Below, piece by piece: positions 11,790 through 24,000 of a stretch of DNA of 64,000 nucleotides. A model generated the notes under the pieces. That model searched no databases. It saw only the letters and a program-made list of their open reading frames with translations, and was not told the origin of the DNA. This DNA comes from Opisthorchis felineus (taxonomy: Eukaryota > Platyhelminthes > Trematoda > Opisthorchiida > Opisthorchiidae), in assembly GCA_004794785.1 (NCBI GenBank), contig SJOL01006495.1:371680-435679 (forward strand), in the 5' to 3' direction. Position numbers and translations under genes: made by a program. The number at the start of each line of letters is the position of its first letter. Positions within the stretch are counted from its first letter, which is position 1.

Positions 11790-12600
11790 TTACTTGATAG
11801 CTGGAAGTATGTAGCCTAAGACTTCATCTGGCTCAAATTCATACGCTAGGGAACTATCAGCACCAACTAAGTTGGGTGGGAGCCTGTTTCAGGCTTTCGC
11901 TGCCTTCTAGGGAAAGACGCCTTCCGCACGTCTACAGTCCTTGATTGTCCCCTAAATTCATACTGCCTTTGGAACGTAAAATTTCCAGAAGTGAAGCCCA
12001 AGAGCCGCTGTAGGACTCTGGAAATTTCGATCAAATCTGACTCTTTCGTTTAGGAAAACAAAGATCATGTGCACAGAATCTTTTAGCATGACGCGTTTCA
12101 CGCGTCCCGGATGTTTTCTTAATCCCCGCGAACTGGAGTTCTTCCAGGTAATTCATGTTCCTCGTAAGCATAGTAGACTAGGCCTACAGTATATAAAGTG
12201 CCGACGAACAAAATTGTTCTAGACTGTGAAGACTGGAGTGGATAGCGGAATGCTCCGCACGCTTTTATGCCACCGATATGAACTAGTCACCAGCCCTGAA
12301 ATTACCGAAAACACTGAGGTCTGCGTCTCGAGTCTCCTGCCCCGGATGCAGAACATGGACACCAGACGCGTTAATTAGGTCACATACAATCAAACCTTTC
12401 GCGACCCTCTTTAGATCTGAATGCAAAACAACTGGTTGGTGTTTTCTCTATGACGATGTGGACCGTCATCCCAGGACAAGCGGAGCGCAGACCATCTGGC
12501 CCTGGAGATTCTTTGTAGTCTGTGTGCAGTAGTATGTTAAGCAGGTTGATAAGTAAACCTACATGCTGCGCATCGTCACAAAAGCGAGAATATTTTATAA
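11790..12600 (-). pseudogene. Decayed CR1/Jockey-type non-LTR reverse transcriptase, 3' portion
   Basis: Reading the minus strand, the segment at 12481-12560 gives LLHTDYKESPGPDGLRS. It matches the conserved KSPGPDG block just before the reverse transcriptase palm. Near 12000-12060 comes SDLIEISRVLQRL, like the RGDLI block of the C-terminal region. At 11790-11888 comes NRLPPNLVGA, the WN-x-LP terminal block with W replaced by a stop, running to its own stop codon. The blocks are in correct order but in different frames. The palm with its aspartates is not recognisable, so there is an internal deletion or heavy decay. It cannot be active. Confidence 0.6.
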
Positions 12601-13225
12601 AGGGTCTCTTCTACCTTGACTCCATGTATGAGCTAAGTGGGCAGCTAGCTTTTTTAATTGCCCAACGTATCTCCTGAGCCTCAACTCCGAGTGGAAATCT
12701 CGATCCTTACATCGAGGTTTTTTCTTCGAGTTTCCAACCTGCTTATGTTCAAACAGATGATTTTTACACTTTCGCCTGTTGTTGGCAGGTTTTATCGCAC
12801 CTCAGTACTTTGATAGCTAACGACAAACTTGCCAGACAACACACTTTTGTGGCGTGTTTTGCAGACCACAGTAAGGATGTGCTCTCAAAGTATCTCATTC
12901 GTCTGCGACGGGATTTGCTAGTCGGCTTAGAAAGTCGGTATACACAAGCAGATAGTGAGACTCCGGATCATGTTTACTGTATATAATAGGGGCTTGTGCT
13001 CCGTCTCGAGAAAAAGGCAGTCAAAGCAACTCCATCGATTTAGGTGGGTGAGACCCGTTCACACCGGTCACTCAATAACCCAGGACTCTCTAGCCACTAC
13101 TGCCCAGTGATGTTTCCATGTGTTCTTTCAGGTCACTTGAAGAACTCGGTTATGCGGTCGCTTGTTTGTTCGCCGAGCTGGGCGATTTAATTGCAAACGT
13201 TTCATCACCACTTTGGGTGACCTAA

Positions 13226-14330
13226 TCAGTGCGTTGTTATTGAGCGTGGTGGAGCGTAGCGATGGATCAATAGTTGTGCGTTGAGTAGTGTTACGGGTGT
13301 GTTAATATACGTGCTGCTAGTCGGGGCTGACCTTCGGCCACGATCAGTTGTCCGGTTGGGCGGTTGCATTGGTTGCTCTGTTATCCCGTGTCCTGACTGA
13401 TCGATGATCACGTGACCTTTGAGCTCGGCCTCCCCTGCTCTCGTAGTCCGGTCGAAGCTGCAGTGACCTCTGTCCTTGACCCATCTGGGTTCCAGCTTGT
13501 GGCCTTTTTTGTAGCTGCTGCAGTTACTTTGGTATATCACATTGTTCCTCTAAGTTTTGTCTTGGTTATCCTTCGGTCTTGAGCTCAGTTTTCGTAAAGT
13601 AGGAATCGGTTTGTAGGCCCCCAGGATTTCTTTTTGAGCTAATAATCTGGCTGTAAGTTCAGACATATTCTTGATGCAAGGTAGGACTACCGGTCTGGCT
13701 GCTTTTTCATGCTGTTGCTGTGAGGTCTTCTTCTTCACGCTTCCTTTGATAAAATTCCTTGGATATTCATTGTTCTGGGATACTCTGAATAAGTGGTGTC
13801 CTTCCTTCTTCGGTAGTTCTCTGGTGTTGCAATGTGTCTCCGCCCTTATAAACAAGGTTCGGACGCAAGCCTCCTTGTGGTTTACTGGATGATTGACGTT
13901 GTAGTTCGCTAGTTGATCAGTTTGTCTCTTTACGGGCTATGAAGGTTTCCAGAGTCCCATCTACCTTTCTGTTCACCAAAACGTCTAAGAATGTTAGTCA
14001 GTTGTTTCTATCCAGTTTGGTTGTAAAATTATTACCTTTAAACTTGGCGTTGAGCAGTTAATGTGCATAATATAATGAATCTCGTTCCATGATGACAAAG
14101 GTGTCGTCCTCTTAGCGGATCCATAGCTTTGGATTGATGACTGGTAGTGCCGCGCGCTCTAATCTTTGTATTACCGCCTCAGCAATAAATTCTGATATTA
14201 GAGTCTCTTTCAGCCGTTGATTTATTTGTCCATCAAAGCTAAAGTAGGCATCCATGCAAAAGTCCAACAGCTTGCTGGCACCGCATTAAATTTCGTTCAC
14301 TAATTATCTTCTGACGTTAATATCTGATCA
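13226..14330 (-). pseudogene. Penelope-like retroelement, RT and GIY-YIG endonuclease region
   Basis: Reading leftward on the minus strand, the palm lies near 14090-14130. The catalytic box reads WIR-stop-EDDTFVIMERD, where Penelope-like elements have RYVDDTFV; Y-V has become stop-E, leaving both aspartates. Then LTFLDVLVNRKVDGTL (about 13950-14000) matches the palm/thumb, FRVSQNNEYPRNFIKGS (about 13740-13800) the linker, and NVIYQSNCSSYKKGHKLEPR (about 13480-13550) the start of the GIY-YIG domain. The catalytic YIG strand expected between KK and GHKLEP is absent. Several frame changes and stops separate the blocks. Penelope-like elements use a telomerase-related RT; this copy is dead. Confidence 0.8.
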
Positions 14331-15920
14331 TAACCACTTCGTTAGCGCTTTGGCCGTGGTTTGTTGCGAGGGTAAAAGTTATATCTGTAACTCAAGTTGG
14401 GATTCCGTTTCACTAGTTATACAAGCACCAAATAAAAAGTTATCGTTTCACAAGCATGGTGAGTCACAAGTTGGCAGTGAAAAAGTTTGGAAGCTTCCCT
14501 AACTAAGCACTCTCTTTCTAACATTTTTAGAACACAACTAACGCAAGGTATCTCGCCGCACCAATTTTAACTTTACCTCTTCACCCGGTGAATTTATGGT
14601 GTTTTCTTAGTTTCGGGTATCCCATCGTGTCCCTTTAGATTTCACATCTTAACATGGAATGGACGCACAGTTTAGCAGAAACTCTGGTTTGACCCTTTAG
14701 AAATATTCCATCTTGCCTGGCAACTTTGTTGGGTATACGGTCAACACACCACCTACAGTCGAATGTTTATCTCCCCCGATACTGCTTCCAACTGCAAACG
14801 GATTACATTTGTTTAGTAAATACAAGTTCCAGCACCGAGCTAACTAGGTCTACTACTCACAGATTTTGTCAAATAGTGCTGAACAGACCTCCAGTATACA
14901 ATAATTCCGATATTTGTGCGCTCTATTTGTGGTGCAGCAGAATGCTCTACCACCCAGCACGACAGTTGTTCATCTGTCTCAACAGACGAACATTCAGACA
15001 CCCTCCTGCAGATTTGCTTCTGGGCTGTATTAGGCGCATACGACCTACAGTCATATGTTTTGAAGATTCATCCAGTGTATTTCGTAGTCGTAATATGAGA
15101 GGTACATTGACTGTGGCACTAACAAATAAGTGTCAGCACTCCATCAACCGTGATGGAGTGATCATCCTCTTGGCGGACTTTATGAGGAAAGGGCTTTCCG
15201 TATGACATCTTCATCACAAATAAACGTTAATGACAGCCTCAGTCCCCTACTCTTGTTTGAGGAATGCTGTTTCGGATAGTATATTACCGAGGCTGTAGAG
15301 ATTTATGTTAATAATTGATAATTAGGGGGCCCTTCACATTTCTGTCCAGTAAACTAGGAGCAGCCTTCTACTAGATTTCGTGACCGATCAGCCCTGTGCA
15401 TCAAGAAAGAGGGTCGATAATCTTCAAGGATTACTCGTTTGAGTTTCGGAGTGTTCGTTAGCTACAAGCGCTGCTATGTTTTTGATGACTTTGTAAGGTT
15501 GCACATCAGTATTTCCTTAAATAAACCTTGCAGGTACCGAGCGTGTTATTTACCGTTTGCGAATTTTTACAGGAGAAGACAGTGGTATTACTGATTGGTG
15601 GTGGATTAAGCAAAGCAGTGTTGGCGGTTAAAGACAATTTTCGCGGTCTCCCATCCTTCCACAGAGGGGTTACCTGGCTATCGTCTTACCTGCCAGTGCT
15701 AAAGATTGGCCACTGAGTGTGGGTTTCATGGGCTCTATTGTTACGGGTTAACGTGGTCAGTGTTCAAGTAGCAAGAACTTACTCTGCCTCCACAGCCTAA
15801 TGGAGAGAGATGACTAAAAATGCATATCAGACGCGAAGGGTGTCCGGAATGGGAAAGCATTGCCCACATGCCCCGCCTTCCCTAATATAAACGGTCCCAT
15901 ATTGTTGTGGATTACTATAA
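14331..15920. other. Gene not recognised; one 159-codon open frame
   Basis: A plus-strand frame at 14726-15205 stays open for 159 codons, with a second frame open across 14916-15098. It begins at a TTG and I see no domain. The sequence reads as repeat-derived or chance. Confidence 0.4.
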
Positions 15921-16193
15921 TTAATATTTGCCACCGGCATTGTCACTGTTCTCTGACAATGTTCCAGTGCTACTAAGGTCATGTGATACCCTTTTTGATG
16001 ACCTACCCTTTATTACCCAACTTGACCCTCTAGCAGCAGAACGGCCTTTTACCATAAATTTTTCTTTATCCCCAGTGTGTCTACCCCTTTTGAAGTTGGT
16101 CATTGCAACATTTTCCCCCATGCTGTTTGGTAAAAATATTGAGCCGTTGCACACAACGTAGATTTTGCTTGGGTCGCCGAAATTCGGACGCAC
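15921..16193. other. Segment open on both strands beside the Mutator-like relic
   Basis: The plus strand is open at 15928-16161 (77 codons) and the minus strand at 15921-16193 (90 codons) over the same bases. The minus product is rich in G, S, K and R (for example VKGRSAARGSSWVIKGRSS) and the plus product is hydrophobic. I recognise neither. The position immediately before the transposase relic suggests it may be part of the same element. Confidence 0.35.
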
Positions 16194-16314
16194 ACGGAGA
16201 ATATCTTCGAATATTTTGTTTGAACTATCACATGAAATTTATATAAATCGTTCGGTGGTGTTCATTTAAAACCTTAAAATCTCCGTGATTAGTCCTGGTC
16301 TAGTAAAATTTTGT

Positions 16315-17411
16315 TTAAGCGCACACAGGATCTACTTTGAACGCAGGCTTAAATCCTTTCATGGCTGTCGTGGCTAGGCGTGATTGTCCTATGACTGCGA
16401 AGGAACATTCCGTGGAGGAACTGGTTTCTCTATGTTCCTCTCTTACACTGCGTCTGAAAATGACATGCGTAGCGATCACCTGATTTTTGCCTACGTACAT
16501 TTGAACAGGATCAACCATTTGCTGCTTGCGCATGACAAAATATCCTATCGTTGCAGCAAGCGTCCGCTGGACAAGGCCGAGGCCGAGTTATACGTCGCAG
16601 CCAGTAAGTTCAGTGCATTTTTGGTGAAGGAGCACACGCGCCGCACCGGGTGTTCCGCGACGCTTAAACTTCGCCGGGATGATGTCTCATTAATGTCGAC
16701 GCCCTACCACCTGGAACACAAAAGTTTGGTCAGGAAGTTCCTCTTCCACAGGCTCTCCGTTCACCGACGCCTAACTGGCGAATGGCTGCAAGGGAGTTGA
16801 ACAACGGAACACCCTTATCGGAGGTGCGGAATGGTACTGCGGATGAATCTGGATGAATTTGAGGCAGATGCGATGCTCTCGACAGTCACCTGGTTCCATG
16901 AAGGTGGCCGCGCAGTTATATGGGAACCTGACGTCTGACGTTTCAGTCATATTTGCAATACCCACATGCAACAATTGGCCGTGCAAAGACGTTTTTAGAC
17001 ACGATCTACCCTGATGTCATGTCCGGCATGCATGGCCTGACTTTAGCTAGGAGGTACATGCTGTGCATCTCCCTTGGTCTAGACAGCATGGGATTCGGAC
17101 GACAGGCTTTGCATACCTTCCTCGGGAGCGAGTGTTTTGCGGCTCTTTGTAAACCGTTTAGCTTGCTAAAGGACATGATGATCAGGTAGTATCGCATTAA
17201 CACGTTCATGATGGATAAAATGTCGTCAGAAATGCGGGCTGCCAGAGGTCCGTTTCATTCTAGTATAGTGCTATGTCGCTTTCATACGTGCCAAGCGAAT
17301 AAAAAGCAGCCACCTTCTACAGGCATACCAATGCCTCCCTTGCAGACTATCATAAAAAGCAGTAAACGTATTTACCACCATATCGCCCAGTCCGAAAAAT
17401 TGGCCGAGTAA
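16315..17411 (+). pseudogene. Mutator-like (MULE, FAR1/SWIM-type) transposase relic
   Basis: The N-terminal part (16384-16800, 138 codons) shows a FAR1/WRKY-GCM-like zinc motif order: ISYRCS, then RRTGCSATLKLRRDD, then YHLEHKSL. The core follows in another frame (16953-17189): GLDSMGFGRQALHTFLGSE matches the strand after the first catalytic Asp. After a stop at about 17190 comes NTFMMDKMSSEMRAAR (17198-17243), the MULE DK motif with the second Asp, then SIVLCRFHTCQANKK (17254-17300), the typical LC-x-FH block. The first catalytic Asp is apparently lost: the expected VDAT-like strand reads VMSGMHGLT. There are at least two frame changes and one internal stop. DNA transposase, inactive. Confidence 0.7.
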
Positions 17412-18008
17412 GAGACCATTCACCAGATAGCAGCTCCAAGGCCGATCCTTAGACGCACACCCCAAATTTCTCTAAAACTGTAGGTCAAACGAAAGTAACT
17501 TTGGCGCAGAGTTTCAGCATTCGATGGAATTTATTCGAAACCTTAAAATCTCCCCGAATGGTTGAAGTTCCGTTGAAAAGTGTTAAAGTAAACCCAACTC
17601 CACTTTGGGCGCCGAATTTTATTTTTAACACCTGTCATAGCTCAGCGTGTGATCTCCGTGAGAACTGTGGGAAGCTTTGTTGAAAAGATAGGTTTTTCCA
17701 CGTGGTTCCTCCTGTATTGGATTCGGAGATATTTTGAAAGAGTACATGAACAACAACTTAGTCGTTTTTGTTCGCACAAACTCAAACTCGATCAGACACC
17801 GGCGACCAAAGTGGGAAAAGTTTCCTTGCGTTGCAGGAGATACCCGGCCAGACAACGCCGGAGAATTCATCGCAGTTACTAAGTTTGGTGAACTTCTATA
17901 CGACACTCAGGTTATAGCTATTGTTGTCCCGGCTTCAGTGTCTCAGTACCGAAAAAAGGCTCACCATTAAGGAACACAACAGCTTTATTGGAAACATGTG
18001 AGTGCATC

Positions 18009-18399
18009 ATTGCACTTTTCGATGGTCCATGGTGTGCCGCGCCCTGGACGCACAATGCGTTTTCCTGCAAGACCTTTGTGGGTGGAATAAAACTTTTTAG
18101 GCCAAAGTGTGGCATTTTGTTGCATATGTGCTCAGACCAAAAATCACACTAATCTGCATTCATTTTTAAGCAATTTGTTTTAATTGATCTGTGTTCAAAT
18201 TTTTTGGCGCACATTTGACTTTGAACTTGCTGTTCGAACTTGCTATTCGAATTGCACTTTTCGATGGTCCATGGTGTGCCGCGCCCTGGACGCACAATGC
18301 ATTTTCCTGCAAAAACTTTGTGGGTGGAATAAAACTTTTTAGGCCAAAGTGTGGCATTTTGTTGCATATGTGCTCAGACCAAAAATCACACTAATCTGC
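18009..18399. repeat. 149-bp direct duplication with 93-bp spacer
   Basis: Copies at 18009-18157 and 18251-18399 are both 149 bp and differ at about three positions (gcgttttcctgcaagacc against gcattttcctgcaaaaac). The spacer contains small internal repeats (gaacttgctgttcgaacttg). On the minus strand both copies keep the same open frame, beginning KMPHFGLKSFIPPTK and running through NALCVQGAAHHGPSKSA. That shared frame could be a duplicated exon or simply low divergence. Confidence 0.95.
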
Positions 18400-18959
18400 T
18401 TCAAAAGTATCTTAAACAACTGTCCACTGTAAGTGAGTAATCCTTTTCCGCTATTCGCGATTTCTTATCACATTAGGTAACGTATTCTTAGTCCGCAGTG
18501 TTTATTGACCTTGAAGATTCGCACACTTAAACAAATCATTAATGTAGGTAGGTAGGCATAATGCATGTACATGTACATTATACATAGACATTCTACACTA
18601 TGAAGTGGCAACCCTGAAAACGTCGTAGCTTCAGAGAAATCGATTCCATTGTGCGAATAGCCCGCGGCAATTCCCGGCCCAAAAAACCGTCTCAGACGGT
18701 TGAATTTGTGCAAAAACTCAAAAGTAGTGGCAGTCCTGTGGTACTGTCTGCTCGTAGTTCACAGAAATCCACTAATTCCTCCCACAGCACTAACAAGGAG
18801 TCCGTGTAACAGTGAAAGTAAAACATTGCGCTGCACCCGATACAACGTGTGCTGGTTTGCCGGGAAGATCAGATTCCTGAAAATGACCCCAGAACGCCCG
18901 AAACCTACTGAGACCCTCAACTTCACCAAAATTTCAACCTAGAAGCAGGTAACATCAAG

Positions 18960-21060
18960 GACAGTCAACCAATAAATCAAGTAACCAACACCCCGGGAAT
19001 TAGTAGAGATATGTTGAACTATGGGCAAGCCACCAGACTGGGTATGGCAGTCGCGGCGTAGCGGCGTAGCGGCGACGTAGTACTTGGGTCCGTGGACATG
19101 AATATCCTGGATGAGTCAGTTGGGGGTGTCGGGAGAGTTAGGAAAGTCAAGGGAATCATGACAAGTCAAGACCGGTATATGCCATGAGGACCAAAGATAT
19201 TTTGGTCCACCATGGACACAGAGTGGTTTATTGTTGCCATTCGAACGGGGCAATGAGATAGTTGTGTATAGTTTGGGGACTCAAAATGGGGGAGTGTCAA
19301 AAAAGGCACTAGGATATTAGTTAGACAGCAGCACGAAATAGAAGACAGCTAAGTGTCTACGATTTCTGATTAATGTAGTGAGGCGACACTGCCGGCCTTG
19401 GAAAACGATAATCGACGTTCTGATCAAGATGGTAGGGAATGGCGGCATGTGATCAATGCAAGCCGGGCGTTGTCCTATGTGAATATGAGGAAAGTTTATT
19501 GGCTAAGTGGTGCTCCGCTAAGTTCATAGCTAGTTGTGTAATCATCAATGAAGCTGTGTGAAACAGCCAGAGCCATGAATAGACTGTTCAAAAAACGGTG
19601 GTTGAGGCATACGTGTCTTTGTAGTTAGCTCTTGTGACGAGAAGGTTAGCTGGCAGGCATTTGGGAAGGTGGATCATCATGTATCCGAGGGTTTTAGGGC
19701 AAACGGGGGTTAGAATGCCATCCAGAAGGTTTTTGAAGGGGTTCACTAAAGCTGATTCGGTAAACCGGTTAGGAATTTGAAGAGTAAAAAAGGTTACCAG
19801 CTAATGGCTGCGGTGAAAGGTAGCATACGGAATAGGGAAATGGATGGTTTTCTGATATTATGTGCTGCGGGGATACAAGAAGCAACTAATCTTGGGAGTT
19901 GAATTAGTCAAAAAATTCGTAGTTCAAAGCATGCAGAGACAAGAGACCGAAGAAAAAGGCGAGGTGCGTGGCCATGTTGGACGTTGGGACGTTGAGGCGA
20001 CATCAATATGGAGTAGCTGAAATCTGGGTAAAATGGTAAAAGCTCTGCTAAACGAATTGGGTCAGAGGCTTCATTCCACGTGCGTTTAGTAAGCCTCTGT
20101 TAAACTACACGTGAGACCGCGTTGTTTACTCCGATATAACCGATGTTTTGGATTCGTAGGAGAGCTTCCTGGAATATATGTTACAACCGGGCAAGCTTAA
20201 CCAAGCGGCAAAGGCGTCGGACAATAGCTGATTCATTCTCAATTTGGTGCAAACGTTTTTGAAACTACTGATAGTTTCAATGCCGAGCCAATCGTTTTAG
20301 TTAGAAATTTCTTGAAATTCCCCGCGTGTTTTAGCACTATGAGAATTTGGAGGAGTGGTGGTACATAAAATACGGTTAATTGATCATGTGTTCAGGGTTG
20401 ATGAAGTTGTAATCAACGCTGTGAGTAGAGCACTGAATGGAGGGAAATGGACTGAACCGACGGCGGAACTTGAAGTATGTGGCTTAGCATGGAGTTTTGT
20501 GGGTCTTTGAGAGGAGGAGATGCAGTCGAAGAGAGGTTTGTCGACCGCTGTCATCGTCGACATCGCTGGGGCCGAAAGGTCCAAAAACGAGGGCGTGAGA
20601 GAGAAGGAGCTGATGGATGTTTAGAGATGGGTGGAGGACACAAAGGCTGACCAGCGAGGCAGGTGTGAATAGGAAGGCAAGGCGCACCCTATGAACGGGT
20701 GGATGGAAGTCAGGGTGCATCCACAGCTTACAGAAAAAAGACGGGAGTGTATGATATTCGGATGTAAGTTAGAGGATATTTGTTCATTGGGCATCTAGAT
20801 GGAGTAGACCTTGCGACCTCCAGGGAGATAATCATCAGAAGCCTGAAATAGCAGGTGGCTTTCAGCGTGCTAGGTGCCTGAGATGTTATCGCTCTTTTAA
20901 GCTAGAACGGGATGCTGACGGTTACAAAAGAGTATGTTTATAGACGCCAACACCGCAGCTGATAGGCGGTGACCAAGAACGGATTATGAAGGAACGTCGT
21001 TGGATTGGGCTACGATGCATAGCTGCGGCCTAATAACCAACGTTGTGCATATGTGTGGGC
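18960..21060. other. G-rich block on the plus strand, no recognised gene
   Basis: This 2.1-kb stretch is visibly richer in G on the plus strand and C on the minus strand than its neighbours. It contains an 8-bp tandem (gcggcgta, three copies, 19053-19079). The minus strand has proline- and serine-rich frames at 20384-20720. The strand bias suggests a single inserted unit, perhaps an LTR-element fragment or satellite-like sequence. I could not identify a domain or boundaries. Confidence 0.4.
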
Positions 21061-24000
21061 TTAGCATTTACGAAATTATCCAAGGTAGGAGATAGTGCAT
21101 GCAGTTGTCTTGATGAAGGGCAATGGCTGGGCTTATTTTCCGGGAATGTTGTCGGGATTTTGACGTATCCCAGCTAAGGACTGGCATTATTTCTAATGTT
21201 AAAGATATCGGTATTAGTAATTCACACGCAGACATTTGAAAACGCTGCATTATCCACTGCCTAGTTTTGAATGGCCTAGCATTGGAATCTTTCGCAAAGG
21301 TGGAAACCTACATCACTGCTGCCCAATGTATCAAGTTGTCTTCCATTATTATGCTGAACGGAAGGCAAGATTCACAAAAAACCGTGCTGTGCCGAAGTTC
21401 TCTGAACAAACTCATCTGATCTGTTACGCTTAATGAGTGAAACGCATGCAATCGTTATTCACCTATTTTCTTGGGTGGACTCTATATCGGATAATCTGTA
21501 GATGTTATCTCCCGTTTAAAGATCACCTCGGAACGTTAAAAGATTTGGTTTCATGCCTTAACTCGTATACCTTTACTTCGTTAACATCTCGCCGAGAAGT
21601 CATTTATTAACAGACACGAGCTGAAGAGTCACAACCCATTGGACTCGAAGATATGTTCGCCGGGCTTGGCAACTGATGTCTCCTCGAATGGTGAAAAAAC
21701 GTTTGCAAATCAATTGCCAAGCTCGGCGAACAAATCAGTAGCCACCTGATCAATTACCAAATAACGCACCCGAGCTGCCAATATTCCAACAAATTACCAG
21801 ACACGAAGATAAATATCTAATATGCGCAGTTTTTAAAAACTGAACATTCTCACGTGACCTTTTGAACTTTCCTGGGTATTCGCTGACCAATACACAATAG
21901 TAAACGAAAACTGCAAAGCGGCTCCACAGGCTCCGCAGTAAACTTTACCTTCCATTACATGCAGGGACGGAGCTTGGACACCAGACCGTAGACTACTCAC
22001 ATGCTCCATCAATAGTATACACCATTACACAAGTAGTCACATGCAAATCGGCGGTGGCCGGTGACGTCAAAAGTTCGCCCGCCTAAACAAAATGCTATGA
22101 GCAACATAGCACTGGAACGTGCAATCGGATTAGACCAACACACCGTATAATTCGCAACTAAAAACCCCATGGTTTCGGCGGAATTGAGTTCGGTTTACTT
22201 CTAGTGAGCGGCACAGCCAGGTAGATTTCGGCAGGATCTGAATATCGTGTGGCAAACCGACCATCGATTCGTCTAACATCGTGCGCAGTATGGGTCGTCC
22301 CGCTTTGGTCAGGTGATCAACAGTGGCCTTAAGAACACAGAAGATAGTTTTAAAATGGGTGGGCGCCACGCCAGTAGCCTGGAGCATGTGGTTAGAGTGG
22401 TGAACGGACCACTGCTGGCCACCGGATTAAGCTGTTGCAAATTGCCAAGGCCTCATACTTAGCGGCGTGGAGATACAGGCCTAGCAGTTATCATAGACAC
22501 TCAGAGCAAGCGACAAGACATGGGACTAAAGAACAGCCGTCGTCCAATGGAGTAGGTCATTACTATGCAGAAAAATTTGTCAGATTTGACCAAGCACTAA
22601 TCGCCTTGCGCGCTTAATACACACAGATGCGTTCTGTGATTGGTAAAACAGGGTTTTTGGCAACGGGATGGAGTACACGTATGCCAGATTTTACGGTGTC
22701 CGCTCAACGCCATTTGGCCTGACACGACCTTTAGGCATTTTCAACGGTTTACCAGTGAAGAAGATGACAGGTACTTTGCGAATACCTAAGAGCTCAGTAA
22801 AGTTGAAAAGAATATGTTTAGATCAAATGCTTGCTAATTAAAATGCGACAAAAACGCCTGTAAAGCAACTCGCCGTTTCAACCGGAAACGTGAAAAACGC
22901 CAGCCGAATGCACGATCATCGCTCGCTAGACCGACTTGCAACTTCAGAGGGACAGTGCGTAATTGTGATTCCAAACCACCGTGATTGGCAAGAAATCTGG
23001 CTGACGGTTTCAGATAGAATGAAGTTTTGCTATGCATCAACAAAGTCACAGAGGTAATATGAGGTGATCGGCACAAAGGCGTGCAATTTTGCCGCGCATA
23101 AAATTCTCAGAATACCAAACCTGCCTTGGATAGAGCATTTATGCGCCCCCGAGAACCCAGGCTCAATGATTGCGACTATCCTTTTGAAATCTAGGAATTA
23201 TGATTTCGCAGCAGTGATACCACCCAAGCCGCACCCGCTGGCGGGGTTTTATTCGATCTTAAGTGGTAACGTATCCCCATCTATGGGCAGCAATGAATCC
23301 CAGACTATTATCCGAATGCGGATTCCGGTCTTGAGCAAACGCAATCGTCCGTGACGGTATTTTGAACGATCGGCTTGTGGGGTCCCACGTCATTTGCGGA
23401 AAAGTAACATTTAAGCACCAGTTAACAAGTTCCTCAAGGCGTCAAATCTTCGGATGTTTTAAGGGCTGCGTCCCCTACTGAAAACCCTAACCGCTGGTAG
23501 CAGGACAATGGTTTCAGAAGGTGCAACTCAACATTATTTCTCAACGTTAAGGCGTTTTTACACGCCAAACTCAACAGAGTGAATGAGGCATTGTGCTTGA
23601 CTGACCATCAGGCTCCCTCGATTTGACAGTACCGAACTTCATTTTAGAGGATACCAGAATTCGACACCAGCTGGATGAGAAACCTGGGGAAGCTAAATTA
23701 TTCCATCAACTTTTAGTTCGGAAGATTAAGAGGGACAACACTTACCTAATCTTTAAAAAGCCTCTGCTAAAAGGCAGAAATTCGATCAAAAGTTTGAGCG
23801 CCCACAATGCTTACTAAAAGAAACACTCTAACCATAAATAAAAAGGTGCCGGACTCCCAAGGGAAACAAGAACACCAACTACCTTCACAGCATTCCTGTT
23901 GGTGTCGGCTGCTGGCTCTACGTAAGAGTGTCCGTGGTCCCACTTAGTGAGCGACTGCTCGAACTAAAGCAATTTCGTAATCGTTTCTCATTAGACCGAA

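Noticed and set aside
13040..13075. caccggtcac with nearby repeats as a ribozyme flank of the Penelope element
   Set aside because: No CUGAUGA or GAAA box and no similarity to the repeat unit outside the short string.
22625..22770. Plus-strand reading KTGF...TPFGLT resembling a Gypsy reverse transcriptase palm
   Set aside because: Only the PFGLT string fits; spacing is wrong and neither the upstream LDL-SGY block nor the downstream YxDD box is present.
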